Shown: piece by piece, positions 34,741-45,775 of the stretch
How the letters are laid out: every line of letters starts with the position of its first letter
Numbering within the stretch: position 1 is the first letter of the stretch
Assembly (NCBI RefSeq): GCF_905404315.1
Contig: NC_066270.1
Location: 11,178,001 to 11,242,000, forward strand
Direction of reading: 5' to 3'
DNA from: Leptidea sinapis
Lineage: Eukaryota; Arthropoda; Insecta; Lepidoptera; Pieridae
Length of the DNA stretch: 64,000 nucleotides
The notes under the pieces: generated by a model
Told to the model about the DNA's origin: nothing
Databases searched by the model: none
Seen by the model: the letters and a program-made list of their open reading frames with translations, nothing else
Program-made: the position numbers and the translations under genes

Positions 34741-36325
34741 TAAGGGAAGAGACGAGCAGGTCAACGGAAAAACACAGCCGACCATCCCGCGGTGTCAGAG
34801 CTCTATGCCTGAAGTACAGTTCAGACAGAAAACTGTTAGGCGAGCTCTGTTTTCGTTGGACGTCAGGAAGTCGAGCGGGCCGGATGGCATTTCTCCAATC
34901 GTGCTTAGAACGTGTGCCCCTGAGTTGACGCCGGTGCTAACGCGTTTATTCCGGCACTCTTATTCCAAAGGCGTAGTCCCTGACTCATGGAAGTCAGCCC
35001 TTGTCCATCCGATCCAAAAAAAAGGAGACAGTTCGGATCCGGCGAACTACAGGCCTATTGCTATCACCTCCCTGCTCTCCAAAATCATGGAGAGCATAAT
35101 TAGACACCAGCTTTTAGTATACCTAGAGGGTCACCAGTTGATCAACGACCGACAGTACGGCTTTTGCCATGGACGGTCGGCAGGTGATCTTCTGGTATAC
35201 CTAACACATAGATGGGCGGCGGCTATTGAAAGCAAGGGGGAAGGCCTGGCAGTTAGCCTGGATATAGCGAAGGCCTTTGATCGTGTATGGCACAAGGCGC
35301 TCCTCTCAAAACTTCCATCATTTGGGCTTCCCGAGAGCATGTGCAAGTGGACCTCCAGCTTCCTCACTGGGCGTAGCATACAGGTCGTTGTCGACGGATA
35401 TTGCTCGAACCCGAAGACCGTGAATGCTGGAGTGCCCCAAGGCTGTGTGCTATCTCCTACGCTGTTTCTTCTGCATATCAATGATATGTTGGACACCTCC
35501 AATATGCATTGCTATGCAGATGACAGCACTGGTGATGCCGTATACACGGGCCATGCAGGTCTCTCTCGGGAAATCGTCGACCAGTGCCGGGAGAAACTTG
35601 TGTCTTCTATCGAGTCCTCTCTCGAGAAGGTCGCGGAATGGGGTAAATTGAACCTTGACCAATTTAACCACCAGAAGACTCAAGTTTGCGCGTTTACCAC
35701 TAAATAAACCCCATTTGTCGTATCACCGCTCTTCGAGAACACTTCTCTTAAAGCCACGCCTAGTATCGGAATACTGGGTCTCGAAATCTCGAGCGATTGC
35801 CAATTCCGTGGCCATCTGGAGGGCAAAGCCAAATTGGCTTCGAAGAAGCTGGGCGTCATCAATAGAGCACGGCAATACTTCAAGCCGGCCCACATTCTAG
35901 CGCTCTACAAAACGCAGGTCCGGCCACACATGGAGTATTGCTGTCATCTCTGGTCTGGTGCACCCCAGTATCTGCTCGATCAATTTGACCGCGTGCAACG
36001 TAGAGCAGCTCGAATTGTCGGGGACTCAGTGCTCTGTGAACGGCTGGATCACTTGGCGTTGCGTAGAGACGTCGCTTCATTGTGTGTCTTCTACCGCATT
36101 TATCACGGGGAGTGTTCCGAAGAGCTGTTTAACCTGATTCCTGCCGCCGAATTTCACCATCGCACGATGTGCGGTGTTTCCGGGACGAAACGACATGGGT
36201 ACCTTCAAAAAAAGCGCGTACACCTTCCTTAAAGGCCGGCAACGCTCTTGTGATTCCTCTGGTGTTGCAAGAGAATGTGGGCGGCGGTGATCCGTACGCT
36301 CGTTTGTCCTCCTATTCCATAAAAA
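34741..36325 (+). mobile_element. LINE family A, 5'-truncated copy
   Basis: Plus-strand copy. The first about 17 bp (AAGGGAAGAGACGAGCAGG) look like the start of repeat K, with LINE sequence from about 34758. The 3' end has the family A C-terminal coding region, lacks about 115 bp around 36165, and ends with GCGGCGGTGATC and TTTGTCCTCCTATTCCAT plus an A-run (36320-36333). Confidence 0.9.
34758..36164 (+). pseudogene. LINE family A ORF2, RT domain with one stop codon
   Basis: Frame open from the truncation through the RT domain: VRKSSGPDGISPIVL, ANYRPIAITSLLSKIMESI, SLDIAKAFDRVWHKALL, NAGVPQGCVLSPTLF and HCYADDSTG with the catalytic YADD. It stops at the TAA 35705-35707 in CAFTTK* where AAA would fit, then continues in the same frame through the C-terminal region (ISSDCQFRGHLEGKAKLAS, RPHMEYCCHLWSGAPQY) until a deletion near 36165 destroys it. 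The endonuclease is absent. Family A belongs to the Jockey/CR1 assemblage; the exact clade is not resolved here. Confidence 0.88.
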
Positions 36326-36326
36326 A

Positions 36327-36755
36327 AAAAAAAGGACATTCAGCTGATGGTAATTGATACGCCGTGCCCATTACAATGCAGTGCCGCTCAGGTGCTCACG
36401 ATGCAAGTGTAATGTGTAAGCATTATTGTGTTACGGCCTGAAGGGCGCCAAAACTGAACAATAACTGGGCAAATCAGAGAATGTGAGCGGCGGTGATCAC
36501 TTAACACCAGGTGACCCGTAGCTCGTTTGTCCTCCTTCTTTATAAAAAAAAGACTGGGCAAACGAGACTTAGCATTTTATCTTATTATTATCATCTTCTC
36601 TCAAGGAGACGAGCGCATTTATAGTGCCGATATCAGAATTTTTGGGATGTTCAAAAATCCTGAGCGATACTACATTGTAGTGGGCAGGGTGTACCAATTA
36701 CCATCAGTTGAAATTCCTGTTCGTATCGAACGTTATTGTCATAAAAAAGGTAGCT
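36327..36755. mobile_element. Composite of repeat K pieces and a family A end
   Basis: 36333-36385 is K in plus orientation (TTCAGCTGATGGTAATTGAT), 36400-36450 K in minus orientation (GTAAGCATTATTGTGTTACG), 36478-36540 a family A 3' end (GTGATCACTTAACACCAGGT), and 36598-36755 K in minus orientation (ATTACCATCAGTTGAAATTC). The pieces are head-to-head and nested. Confidence 0.65.
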
Positions 36756-37125
36756 ATTTTCACAATACAACATTTATTTAGTAAAAAATACCTGCTTTGA
36801 GACAAGAATGGCAAAGTAATTCAATTTTACGAAGACAACGTCACCGTGTGTTTACTGTAGCGACTGGTAACAAGAACTATTGTGCAAGAAAACATTTAAC
36901 GTAAGAGTCTCTTTACGGACTTTTGTTTAGGATATTTAGCCCGCAGTCAAGCATGTTTGCTGTCACATAATATCAATACGTCGTATTGCCATAAATACTG
37001 AAATAAAGAAAATAAATCAGTTTTCTATTGCAAATAACATTTTCATTTCTCATACTCGGAAAGTAATGTTGTTTTGATCTGTTTATTGGGTGGAAAATGC
37101 TGCTTCCCTGCATAGAGAGGGAAAA
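36756..37125. other. No recognised feature
   Basis: Mostly AT-rich; may include the 3' flank of the mariner copy that follows. Confidence 0.35.
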
Positions 37126-37610
37126 ACTCATACAAATTACTTCCCACCTAAGGGCCGGAATGAACTTTGAAAATAGAACTGTTGTTCTGAATAGAACTTG
37201 TTCAAAGTGGTATCCATTGGCTGCAGTACAGTCCTTTAAACGTTGAGGACAGTAATAGAAGCACGCACTCTTTCCATAAGAAAATTCTTTACTGCCAACC
37301 ATACGGATTGTTTTAGGGACTCCAAATTATCATTGCGTTTAGTGCAACCCGTACTCTCTAAAACTGACCATAAATCATTATCCAGCGGATTAAGATCGGG
37401 ACTAGACGACGGCCAGTCTTCAGCTTTGATGAAGTCCGAAACGTTCGTTTCAGACCAAAACTGCGTAGACCGAGCTTTATGACCCCTTTTTTGCATCGGA
37501 AACAGCGATCCCGTTGATTGAGTTTTTGGATGCCAAATTAAATTTGAAAATGTCCAGAATTCGCACTGTATCAACAAGATTAAAAACAGTAATTGACGCA
37601 GAATTCCAAA
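37126..37610 (-). pseudogene. Tc1/mariner-like transposase, C-terminal half
   Basis: Minus strand. FWSETNVSDFIKAEDWP, SSPDLNPLDNDLWSVLEST (third catalytic acidic residue region) and KRNDNLESLKQSVWLAVKNF are clear. The last part, CPQRLKDCTAANGYHFE, lies in another frame (37180-37250), so there is a frameshift near 37240. The N-terminal half is missing. Homologous to the internally deleted copy at 13235-13545. Confidence 0.85.
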
Positions 37611-38275
37611 GATATATGGACCATTTTATTAAGACCAAAGTATTTATTTCATTGTTAACATAAGCCTCTTGTATTATTTATCGAAATGTAAGCTCTGAGT
37701 CTGAATAAACCTATGTTATATATTCGAATAAAATGTAAAATAATTATCAAACTTTGTATCACTATGAACATTACTAAAACTTACAATTATCCTCTTCCCA
37801 AAATTTTACATTCGTCTCATTATCTTGAAGCCAAAATTTTTGAAGGTTTCACTTCTACCACGTGTGAATTACGCACATGTTTTTTTTTCGAATTAATCGA
37901 TACTATAGATACATACACGTATTCCTGCATAACACTCGGCCGTGGTGACGACACAGCCCTATATCGATTTTATGTATTTCTTGAACTCAGATGTCTACGT
38001 TGAGAAGCCCCAGGCTCTTCAAGCCCTTTGGTATATAGAATAGATGTCAAGATCGCGAGAACCTACATCTGAAATTTCGTGCAAGAGTATTAAAAATACA
38101 TTAAAAATTGTATATTGCCGTAGGGTTGTCAATTCTGGCGGATTTCAATATTATTTTTGGATATAGTGGAAAAAATTAAGACATGAAGTTCATACCATAG
38201 CATAAAGACCTCGGGTATACACAAATACAGCGTGCGAGTGAAAGCGTACGATAGAGACGAACATCTCCTAAGAAG
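37611..38275. other. No recognised feature
   Basis: No supported gene; the 96-codon frame at 37713-38003 is unrecognised and AT-rich. Confidence 0.35.
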
Positions 38276-38283
38276 ATACAGCT

Positions 38284-38690
38284 CAGTGGCGGCCCTAAGG
38301 GGTGGCGAACGCACGGGGCAATCGCCCGGGGCTACCCTATCTCTTACAGGGGCCTCGCACCCAGCCAATTTAAAAAAAAAATAAAGATTTTTTAACTATA
38401 CTTTTTTATTATTGGTGTTAAAACTTTTGATTGTGATCCTTATTTACTTATTAAGCTTATAAAATAACGGTAAATTAAAATAAAGTTAGTTAACTAATAA
38501 TTCATTGAAATCAAAATTGAAAAATTCGTTATGCAGTAAGTACTTGAATAAATTAAACATTTCTCCTCAAACGACGAATACCTAAGCCCAACAGCTAGAC
38601 CTAGTTTCGCGTCACATACTTTTCACGAAGTACTAAGGTCCTCGCAAAGACCTGCCGCCCGGAGCCTCGCAATGGGTAGGGCTGCCTCTG
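38284..38690. mobile_element. Non-autonomous hAT element (407 bp) with 8-bp TSD
   Basis: The left end CAGTGGCGGCCCTAAGGGG and the inverted right end (GTAGGGCTGCCTCTG on +) form imperfect terminal inverted repeats. ATACAGCT flanks both sides exactly (38276-38283 and 38691-38698). An 8-bp duplication and a CAGTGGCG-type end are signatures of hAT transposons. The interior is AT-rich and non-coding. Confidence 0.9.
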
Positions 38691-38879
38691 ATACAGCTAG
38701 ATAGATAAGGTAAGTGAATCTATTATATCTATAACAGATCTTGATTGACAAGTCATAAACAGTTAGCCACTTAATATAAAACAATATAAAACCACTTGTT
38801 AACGTACATACTGACAAATTAAAATTGGTCGCGCATGTCGGGCTGTCAGATCGTCAACTTTGGAATAAAATTATTAATG

Positions 38880-39156
38880 TAGTATATATTATATGAACTT
38901 TTGTAACTCCTACGGGCTTTGCGGCGCAAACATGAATAGATCGCATGTTGTAGATTTTATCCTACTTCTTGACACTTATCGTTATATTTTGGCTAATTCA
39001 CTCTTAATCTTTATAAATTATAGCCTAATTGTTATTCAGATGTGTAAGGTATATTATTGTAAAGTTTCATTGAAATCTATTCAGTAGTTTTTGCGTGAAG
39101 AAGTAACAAGCATACACACATACTCACAAATTTTCGCATTTATATTATTAGTAGGG
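38880..39156 (-). mobile_element. Helitron-like element, 5' part on minus strand
   Basis: Read on the minus strand it starts near 39156 with CCCTACTAATAATATAAATG, the usual lepidopteran Helitron start, and continues with TACTGAATAGATTTCAATGA. A 3' CTAG end was not identified, so the left limit is approximate. Confidence 0.6.
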
Positions 39157-39619
39157 TTAGTCTATCAGTTGGTATGATCAGAACCATGGTTTATATATTT
39201 ATTTAGAAATGTATAAAAAGGAAGAAAATCATTGGGTGACAACTTTTTACGCCACCCTGACTCCAAACAGGTTCCACATTGTAAATTACAGAGTTGACAT
39301 CACGCCACTGTCGTCAAACAAAAACTTTAGAGTAATGTAACTACACGGTTTACCTTTGTGACGAGAACTCCGAATCACTTCAACAACTGCACTTACAAAC
39401 TAGAGCTTTGCTGGGATTGTTGCAATCAAAACTTAGTTCTAGCTTAAAGGCATTAAGCTTGATAATTACTTTGAAAGTGCAGATATAATTAATAATAAAA
39501 CAATGTTTACATCCAATATCATTGTATGTGAGGTCTCATAACTTTATATACAAAATGACGCATGGTTTAATGTTTTGCGTAAAATTTTACATTTATTGAT
39601 AGATATCGACGCCTTTTTC
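39157..39619. other. No recognised feature
   Basis: No supported gene. Confidence 0.35.
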
Positions 39620-39840
39620 TAGGTATTGTGTAAGCATTATTGTGCTTCGGTCTGAAGGGCGCCGTAACTAGTGAAATTACTGGGCAAATGAGATTTCACA
39701 TCTTATGTCTCAAAGTGACGAGCGCAATTGTAGTGCCACTCAGGATTTTTGGGTTTATCAAGAATCGTACTGCATTGTAATGGACAGGGAGTATCAATTA
39801 CCATCAGCTGAACGTCCTGCTCGTCTCGTGACTTATCTGT
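39620..39840 (-). mobile_element. Dispersed repeat K
   Basis: Minus-orientation K copy: GTAAGCATTATTGTGCTTCG, GACGAGCGCAATTGTAGTGC, ATTACCATCAGCTGAACGTC. The Helitron at 39842 begins at its outer end. Confidence 0.75.
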
Positions 39841-39841
39841 A

Positions 39842-40169
39842 TCTTTATATATATAATTCTTGTGTGCGTGTGTATGTCACTGAACTCCTCCTAGACGGCT
39901 GGACCGATTTTATTGAAACTTTCTGTGTGTCTTCAGGTGGATTCGAGAATGATTTAGATTCACAATTGAACTACCTCCTGAACGGCTGGACCGATTTTGA
40001 TGAGATTTTTGTGTGTTCCAGTGAATTTGAGATTGGTTTAGATTCTCAATTCCATCCATATAATATAATTCTCCTGCTCATGTGTATGTTAGTGAACTCC
40101 TCCTAACGGCTGGACCGATTTTTCAAATTTAAGACGTGTGTACAGGACAACGTCTGTTGGGTCCACTAG
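39842..40169 (+). mobile_element. Non-autonomous Helitron with internal modules (328 bp)
   Basis: TC start at 39842 after A (39841) and CTAG end at 40166-40169 before T, as Helitrons insert between A and T. The 3' end reads ACGTCTGTTGGGTCCACTAG. The phrase CGGCTGGACCGATTTT occurs three times inside (about 39895, 39983, 40105). No helicase coding sequence, so it depends on an outside Rep/helicase. Confidence 0.92.
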
Positions 40170-40405
40170 TTGTCATATAAAAAAAGATAATTGATTGAAC
40201 GATCAAGTGCGAAGGGATCATAGAGTTGCAATATATTAGTGAACAAAACGTGCGAAAGAGAAGAATGTGTATAACTATCTCCGTCAACAAGATAGAAAAG
40301 GAAAGCGAATCTATGATACTGTTACCGATTTTGATGCCCATGTCTTAAACAGTCACCCACACTCACAATTAGCTGCTTAGTATTTTGTATATTTAAATCA
40401 AGGTT
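40170..40405. other. No recognised feature
   Basis: Spacer between two mobile elements. Confidence 0.35.
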
Positions 40406-40953
40406 GCGCCATCTAGTGTTATAAATTTGAATCAGCTATCAAAACACTTCTGATTATTTTTTCTTTTATATTGTTTTACTGGAAAGGTTGAACTTTGTCA
40501 TTTAAGAATGGAACACAATAGTATCATCCATATGAACACCACGACTGGTTCGGCAGTATCCCATCCGATCAACCGATTTTTAAAGTACATTTTCGATTGT
40601 TTTGGCTTGAATCTCTTCAATAGACACTTTGATTTTACGTTTCAACGCGTCAATTAACTCTGGATGGTTTCCGTAGCATTTATCGTTAATGGTTCCCCAC
40701 AGGGAATAATCCAAAGAGATCAAATCACAGCTGCGAGCACCTATTCAAAATAGGATAAAACTCATTGGGAGTAAAAACTACCCTTTCGAAAAAATAAAGC
40801 AAGTTTTTAATATCATCCAATTTTGTTCGAGCATATAGCGTCCCATTTTACAAATGTCAAACATTAAACTAACTTCCTGTCAAAAAGTGAATGTCATTCT
40901 AACTTTCAAAGTCAAAGTGATCGGTACTTCAATATTAAAACACTAGATGGCGC
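40406..40953 (-). mobile_element. Internally deleted mariner-type transposon with TIRs
   Basis: Terminal inverted repeats GCGCCATCTAGTGTT (40406-40420) and AACACTAGATGGCGC (40939-40953), about 548 bp in all. Inside, the minus strand encodes the end of a DDE transposase: LDYSLWGTINDKCYGNHPEL, ALKRKIKVSIEEIQAKTIEN and VDRMGYCRTSRG, with a stop before KSVDRM. The N-terminal domains and most of the catalytic core are missing. The motif CDL..LDYSLWG is typical of one mariner lineage. Confidence 0.85.
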
Positions 40954-41826
40954 GCCCTATACATAATAATAAAGCATACTAGTATATTCTAAGTATATGG
41001 AAGGGACCATAGAACGATATACAGGATGTCCCAAAGTTATGGGACATGAAGGGAAAGTACCTTACATATCGAAGATAGGGTATTTTACTGAAAGAAGACT
41101 ATGTTATTTTTAAAAGTTAGTAATTCTGCATTCATAGATTTTCTAAAAAATACTTGCCTCGTCTGGGATTCGAAACAACTTAAATGTTAAAAAAAACACC
41201 CCTACTTTTATTATGCCAATCGAAAGAATGGCTAAAAACTAATAACTCTTCTTAAGTAACATAGTATTTCAAAAGAAAGGAGCAACGTAAAATGTTTGAG
41301 TCAAATTTCAAGAAAGTTATTTAGTGCCGACTGCGACGTTCGAAAAGTAGAGATATTATCATTCCACAGATAGCATCGAATATTCGTACACAAGTACCCA
41401 CTTCATAATTAAAATACTTTAGAGCATAGTTTTTTTTTAAAAAAGCGATACGAGAATGTGGGCGAGTTACAAACAGAATTCTGCCATATCATATCGAGTA
41501 TTCACCATAAAATGATAAGAAAATCAAAAGGCAGCGGACTCATTAAAAGATTGGCGATTTGCGTAAGACAGGAGGGATCAAATTTTGAGCATTTAATTAA
41601 TTAATTTACAAAAAAAATACCCACTTAATTGACTACTTTCTCATATCTACATATCATAAGAGTAGGGGTCTTTTTTTTACATTTAAGTCGGTTCGATTCG
41701 CAGGCAAGTAATTTTTAGAAAATCTTTGAATGCAGAATTACTTACTTTTAAAAATAACATAAAGCCTTCTTTCAGTAAAATACCCTATTTATATATTTAA
41801 GGTACTTTCCCTTCATGTCCCATAAC

Positions 41827-42872
41827 ATAAATCACTTGAAATGCAAAAGCATAACCTTCAGCAGAAAAATTAAAAATGTTGAGTTCGATTATAGTATCAA
41901 AAACAACATTTTAGAAAAAGTAAATCAAATAAAAGATCTTGGCGTGATCGTAGATTATAAATTAAGCTTTATACCTCATATTGACAATATAGTTAAAAAT
42001 TCACTAAAATTGTTGGGATTCATAATCAGGAATACAAAGGCATTTAGAAAGTCTTCTACTAAACTAGCACTTTTTAATTCGCTTGTTCGAAGCAGACTTG
42101 AATACTGTTCTATTGCATGGAACCCATATTATCAAATACATAAAAATAGGGTAGAGAGAGTCCAGAAGAAGTTCTTACGGCACCTAGCATACAAGGATAA
42201 AATACATAAAAAGGGTAACACCTACACTGATCTTTTAAAATTTTATAAAGCGTCGTCACTGTCTGATCGCAGGGACTTAATTGATCTCTCTTTCCTAAAA
42301 AATGTTATAGATGGAGGGGTCGATTGCCCAAATCTGTTGAGTAGGGTTTAATTGGCGGTACCAAAGCGTAATGCTAGGTCACATGTTCTCAAAAAACTAA
42401 CGTTCAGGCCTAGATTAACTAGATCGAACCTAGGCAGATCCGCCCCTTTATATAGAATAGTTGTCACCTACAACAACTTGGTTAAAAGAGTTGGTATAGA
42501 TATTTTTCAGCACTCTGCCCCATGTTTCAAAAAAGAAATCAAAAAAATTATGAAAGTACTGCAAGATGGTTAGTCATTGTTCGTAGTTATTGTTTTATTC
42601 TTTAGTTTCTTCTTGGTTATTAAGTAAGAACATAGTTATTTTATTGTTTTATCAGCCTTTTGCTTGTGACTTTAATTTGTAAAAATTTTATCAAAAATTG
42701 TTTTCAAAAGTTTTAGTTTAACAAAGGATGTATATAATACTATTAAGCATGTCGAGTTAGCCTGTAAGTGGAGTATACAACATTATAAAAGAATTTTTAA
42801 ATGTATCTATAGATTAAGATAGTTGTATGCACGTTGGCTTCCTAATAAATAAATAAATAAATAAATAAAAAC
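41827..42872 (+). mobile_element. LINE family D, copy 2, nested
   Basis: 5'-truncated at about 41828 inside the right arm of the host element, ending in a (AATA)n tail at 42845-42870. Near-identical to 14210-15240 of copy 1. A target-site duplication is short or blurred: CATAAC on the left, AAAAAC on the right. Confidence 0.92.
41828..42573 (+). pseudogene. LINE family D ORF2, C-terminal 250 codons
   Basis: Encodes the region after RT: NHLKCKSITFSRKIKNVEF, QIKDLGVIVDYKLSFIPHI, SRLEYCSIAWNPYYQI, then a TAA at 42349-42351 where copy 1 has CAA (RVQLAVPK). The same frame then continues to the normal stop at 42571. It keeps the two-Lys version VQKKFLRHLAY. Only a handful of differences from copy 1 are visible. 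Confidence 0.9.
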
Positions 42873-42890
42873 TTTGGGACATCCTGTATA

Positions 42891-43304
42891 TACTTATCGT
42901 ACAACGTCGTATAACTTATTGTACAATATACATTTAATAACTTATAATTATACCTACACTTTTAAATCATTTTCTGAGAGAAATACATTTCTATTCCCTT
43001 TGTGGGCGAGTCCGATTTGCACTTAGCAGATTTTATAATTTGCAAGCCGTAATAAAAAATAAAAATTTTCGATTCACACTATTTATAATTGGGATTCCAA
43101 TCTTATTAAATAATAAAAAGAGAGGAGATGAGCTATTCTAGACTGGGTCTCGACTGCTGTATTTTTCTTGTATTTAAAAATATTATTAATAAAAATACAA
43201 TCAGCGCCTTCTCTAATAATACCTATTAGTCGAGTGCCTGTTCACTAAACTTCTTAAAGCGTCCATTTTTTAAAGTCTAAATTGATATATTTATATATAT
43301 ATAT
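42891..43304. other. No recognised feature
   Basis: AT-rich, no supported gene. Confidence 0.35.
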
Positions 43305-43475
43305 ATAGGTCCCGGGTTCGAATCCCGGTTGTTGTCATGTTTGTTTCCAAGTCATAGATTTATATGTAGGTATTGTATTAAATATATCGTTATCTTGCAA
43401 CCCATAGCACAGGCTATATGCCTAATTTAGGGCAAGATAATTTGTGTAAAAAGTGTGTCACTATTAATATAATAT
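43305..43475 (+). mobile_element. SINE family S2
   Basis: B-box-like GGGTTCGAATCCCGG (about 43312-43327) is followed by TGTTTCCAAGTCATAGATTT and TTGTGTAAAAAGTGTGTCAC. The A-box half of the tRNA-like head is missing or merged into the TA repeat before it. Confidence 0.65.
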
Positions 43476-43492
43476 ATTATTACTAGTGGACC

Positions 43493-43925
43493 CAACAGAC
43501 GTTGTCCTGTACACACGTCTTAAATTAGAAAAATCGGTCCAGCCGTTAGGAGGAGTTCATTAACATACACATGAGCAGGAGAATTATATTATATGAACGG
43601 AATTGAGGATCTAAACCAATCTCAAATTCACTGAAACAAACAAAAAAATCATCAAAATCGGTCCAGCCGCTTAGGAGGTAGTTTAATTATGAATCTAAAC
43701 CATTCTCGAATCCACCTGAAGACACACACCAATCTCAAATTCACTGGAACACACAAAAATATCATCAAATTCGGTCCAGCCGTTTAGGAGGTAGTTCAAT
43801 TGTGAATCTAAACCATCCTCGAATCCCCTTGAACTCACACAAAAAATTTCATCAAAATCGGTCCAGCCGTCTAGGAGGAGTTCAGTGACATACACACGCA
43901 CACAAGAAATATATATATATAAAGA
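43493..43925 (-). mobile_element. Non-autonomous Helitron with internal modules (433 bp)
   Basis: Reverse-strand relative of 39842-40169: 5' TC at 43925 (after A), 3' CTAG at 43493 (before T). CGGCTGGACCGATTT or its close variants occur four times instead of three, an expansion of a unit of about 105 bp. Non-coding. Confidence 0.92.
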
Positions 43926-44790
43926 TTATATTTTTATATGGATTTGACGCAAGCATCGCCTGAACAATTTTGGTGATTCTTAATTGCAATCGGGTATGAC
44001 GACTTTCTTGTTTTAGGGCTTTTTCATTTCCAAATTACACAAAAACGCAATTGGGTTTATTAGTTTTTTAAAATTATCTTTTTTTAATAGACAGAGCCTA
44101 ATAACTTATAAACCTACTTGGATCACTACGCCTTAGGTCGGTTTGTAATGCGTCACGACTCAAATTATATTATTGTTATTGTCATAGACACATGACGCTG
44201 AGTAACTTCACAAATATTTTATATGAATTTAAGTAAAAATCCGTCCAAGCATATGAACTCAGAGGAATTATCTTATTTCACGGCTTCACTGCGCTTGATC
44301 GCTCATCTCTACTGGAAACCCGAGCTAAATGTAACGAAATTTCAATTGCCAATATGCTCTTCAACGCGTCTCATCAAAAGGCGATTTGAAGCAACACAAT
44401 TTCTCGTATCGGGAAACTGTTGAAGAAATGAAACGATGAATTTAATATCAAGACTCGTTCTGTTTTCAGCTTTGCGAAAACTTATGACGGGCTTAGAGAA
44501 TTAGAAATTTTATTTGTACTTTATACTAGTACTAGGACTCACTGAGGACAAATTCAAGAAATATATTTAAAGCTTCTTTGACAATGAAGACTAGATTACG
44601 TAGATTGTATAAAGGATATATACATGGTTCTTGTTTGGTTATTTACCTAACGTAAATAGATGATATATTTCTTTTTCTTGTTATTATTTTTAAGCTTAAG
44701 CTAACCGAATGCTTTTGTAAATCTGACTATACGTGTAAACGTTAGTATTTTATTGCATAAAAACTATATATCGGCGCAAATACTACAACA
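43926..44790. other. No recognised feature
   Basis: A 66-codon frame at 44223-44423 is not recognisable. No repeat assigned. Confidence 0.35.
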
Positions 44791-44990
44791 CGAATTGAAA
44801 ACACGTGCACGTGCACCGAGCCTCATAAATACGGCCGCATTTCAAAACACGTGGATTAGCACGTGCGCCGGGTCCTATAAATACAGCCGCACGGTCGACA
44901 CTTGAGTCAGTCGTGCTCGGGCTGTCGTACGGTACGGACCTCTCTGGGACGTCGTAACGCTGCCCGTTGAATAAACGAAAGTAATAAAAT
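44791..44990 (+). promoter_or_regulatory. Doubled E-box/TATA core promoter, possible LTR
   Basis: Two tandem modules of about 50 bp each hold CACGTG motifs and a TATA-like box with the same following bases: CATAAATACGGCCGCA (44824-44839) and TATAAATACAGCCGCA (44876-44891). TCAGTC at 44907-44912 lies where an arthropod initiator is expected, 31-33 bp after the second TATA box. AATAAA follows at 44970-44975 and 44983-44988, 60-80 bp downstream. Promoter plus immediate poly(A) signal is how an LTR's U3-R-U5 is built, but no LTR pair, primer-binding site or gag/pol was recognised. Confidence 0.55.
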
Positions 44991-45153
44991 ACCTACTCGT
45001 GTAGTTTTCTTTGGAAGAACCAATGAGTGATCTTCAGCAAGATAGCAATTGTGATGTCAACAGTAATGACGTCACATCTTTTAAAAACAATACAGAGGTT
45101 CTTTCCTCGTCATATATAAACCATAGAATACTAAACAGATAGTTTTGTTTCTC

Positions 45154-45213
45154 GGTCTATGAAATGTTTATACGAGTAGGATATTCCCATATCCTATAAA
45201 CATTTCATAGACC
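45154..45213. repeat. Perfect hairpin, 19-bp stem
   Basis: GGTCTATGAAATGTTTATA (45154-45172) and its exact inverse (45195-45213); the inner AGGATAT/ATATCCT also pairs. A related sequence at 46625-46670 has the outer part (TTTCTCGGTCTATGAAATG, then TGTCTCAAAATAGGTAAAGG) but not the palindrome. Confidence 0.85.
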
Positions 45214-45462
45214 AAGTATAGTATGTTTGGGTGTCTCAAAATAAGTAAAGGACATAACCATATTCTATACACGTCGGTATAGTTTTCGAATTTAGTGTAC
45301 ACGAATGATTTTTGGTGTGTTACATTCGTGAATATTGGCTCTTTTAATTGCTATAAATAAAAAAGTCAAGGAACTTGTCATTACAAGAGACAAGACGCTG
45401 ACGTGTTACTACTTGTATGGAATATGATTACGATATAAAAACCTACAGGCGTTTTTTATCAT

Positions 45463-45775
45463 AGTAAAGGATGAGACGAGCAGGACGTTCAGCTGATAGT
45501 AATTGATACGCCCTGCCCATTACAATGCAGTGCCGCTCAAGATTCTTGAAATACCCGAGAGTTCTGAGCGGCACTACAACTGCGCTCGTCACCTTGAGAC
45601 TAAGGATGTCAAGTCTCATTTGCCCAGTAAATTCACTAGCTACGGCGCCCGTCGGACCGAAACACAGCAATGCATTACACATTACTGCTTCACGGCAGAA
45701 ATAGGCGCCGTTTTGGTACCCATAATCTTCAATAGCCGGCATCCTGTGCAACAGAGCCTCCCACTGGTATCTCCT
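45463..45775 (+). mobile_element. Dispersed repeat K, best copy
   Basis: About 310 bp from GATGAGACGAGCAGGACGTT through GATACGCCCTGCCCATTACA, ACTAGCTACGGCGCCCGTC and GGCATCCTGTGCAACAGAGC. It is the most complete K unit here. The 102- and 128-codon frames over it on the two strands are accidental. Confidence 0.75.

Larger units (their letters stand above)
41018..42890. mobile_element. Long-inverted-repeat element interrupted by a LINE
   Basis: The left arm 41018-41217 starts TATACAGGATGTCCCAAAGT. It is the imperfect reverse complement of the right arm 41661-41826, which continues after the LINE insertion at 42873-42890 (TTTGGGACATCCTGTATA). The arms are near 195 bp; the middle (41218-41660) is AT-rich and non-coding. 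A non-autonomous DNA transposon is likely. Without the LINE it would be about 830 bp. Confidence 0.85.

Noticed and set aside
37713..38003. 96-codon ORF
   Set aside because: AT-rich, unrecognised, no start context or splice support.
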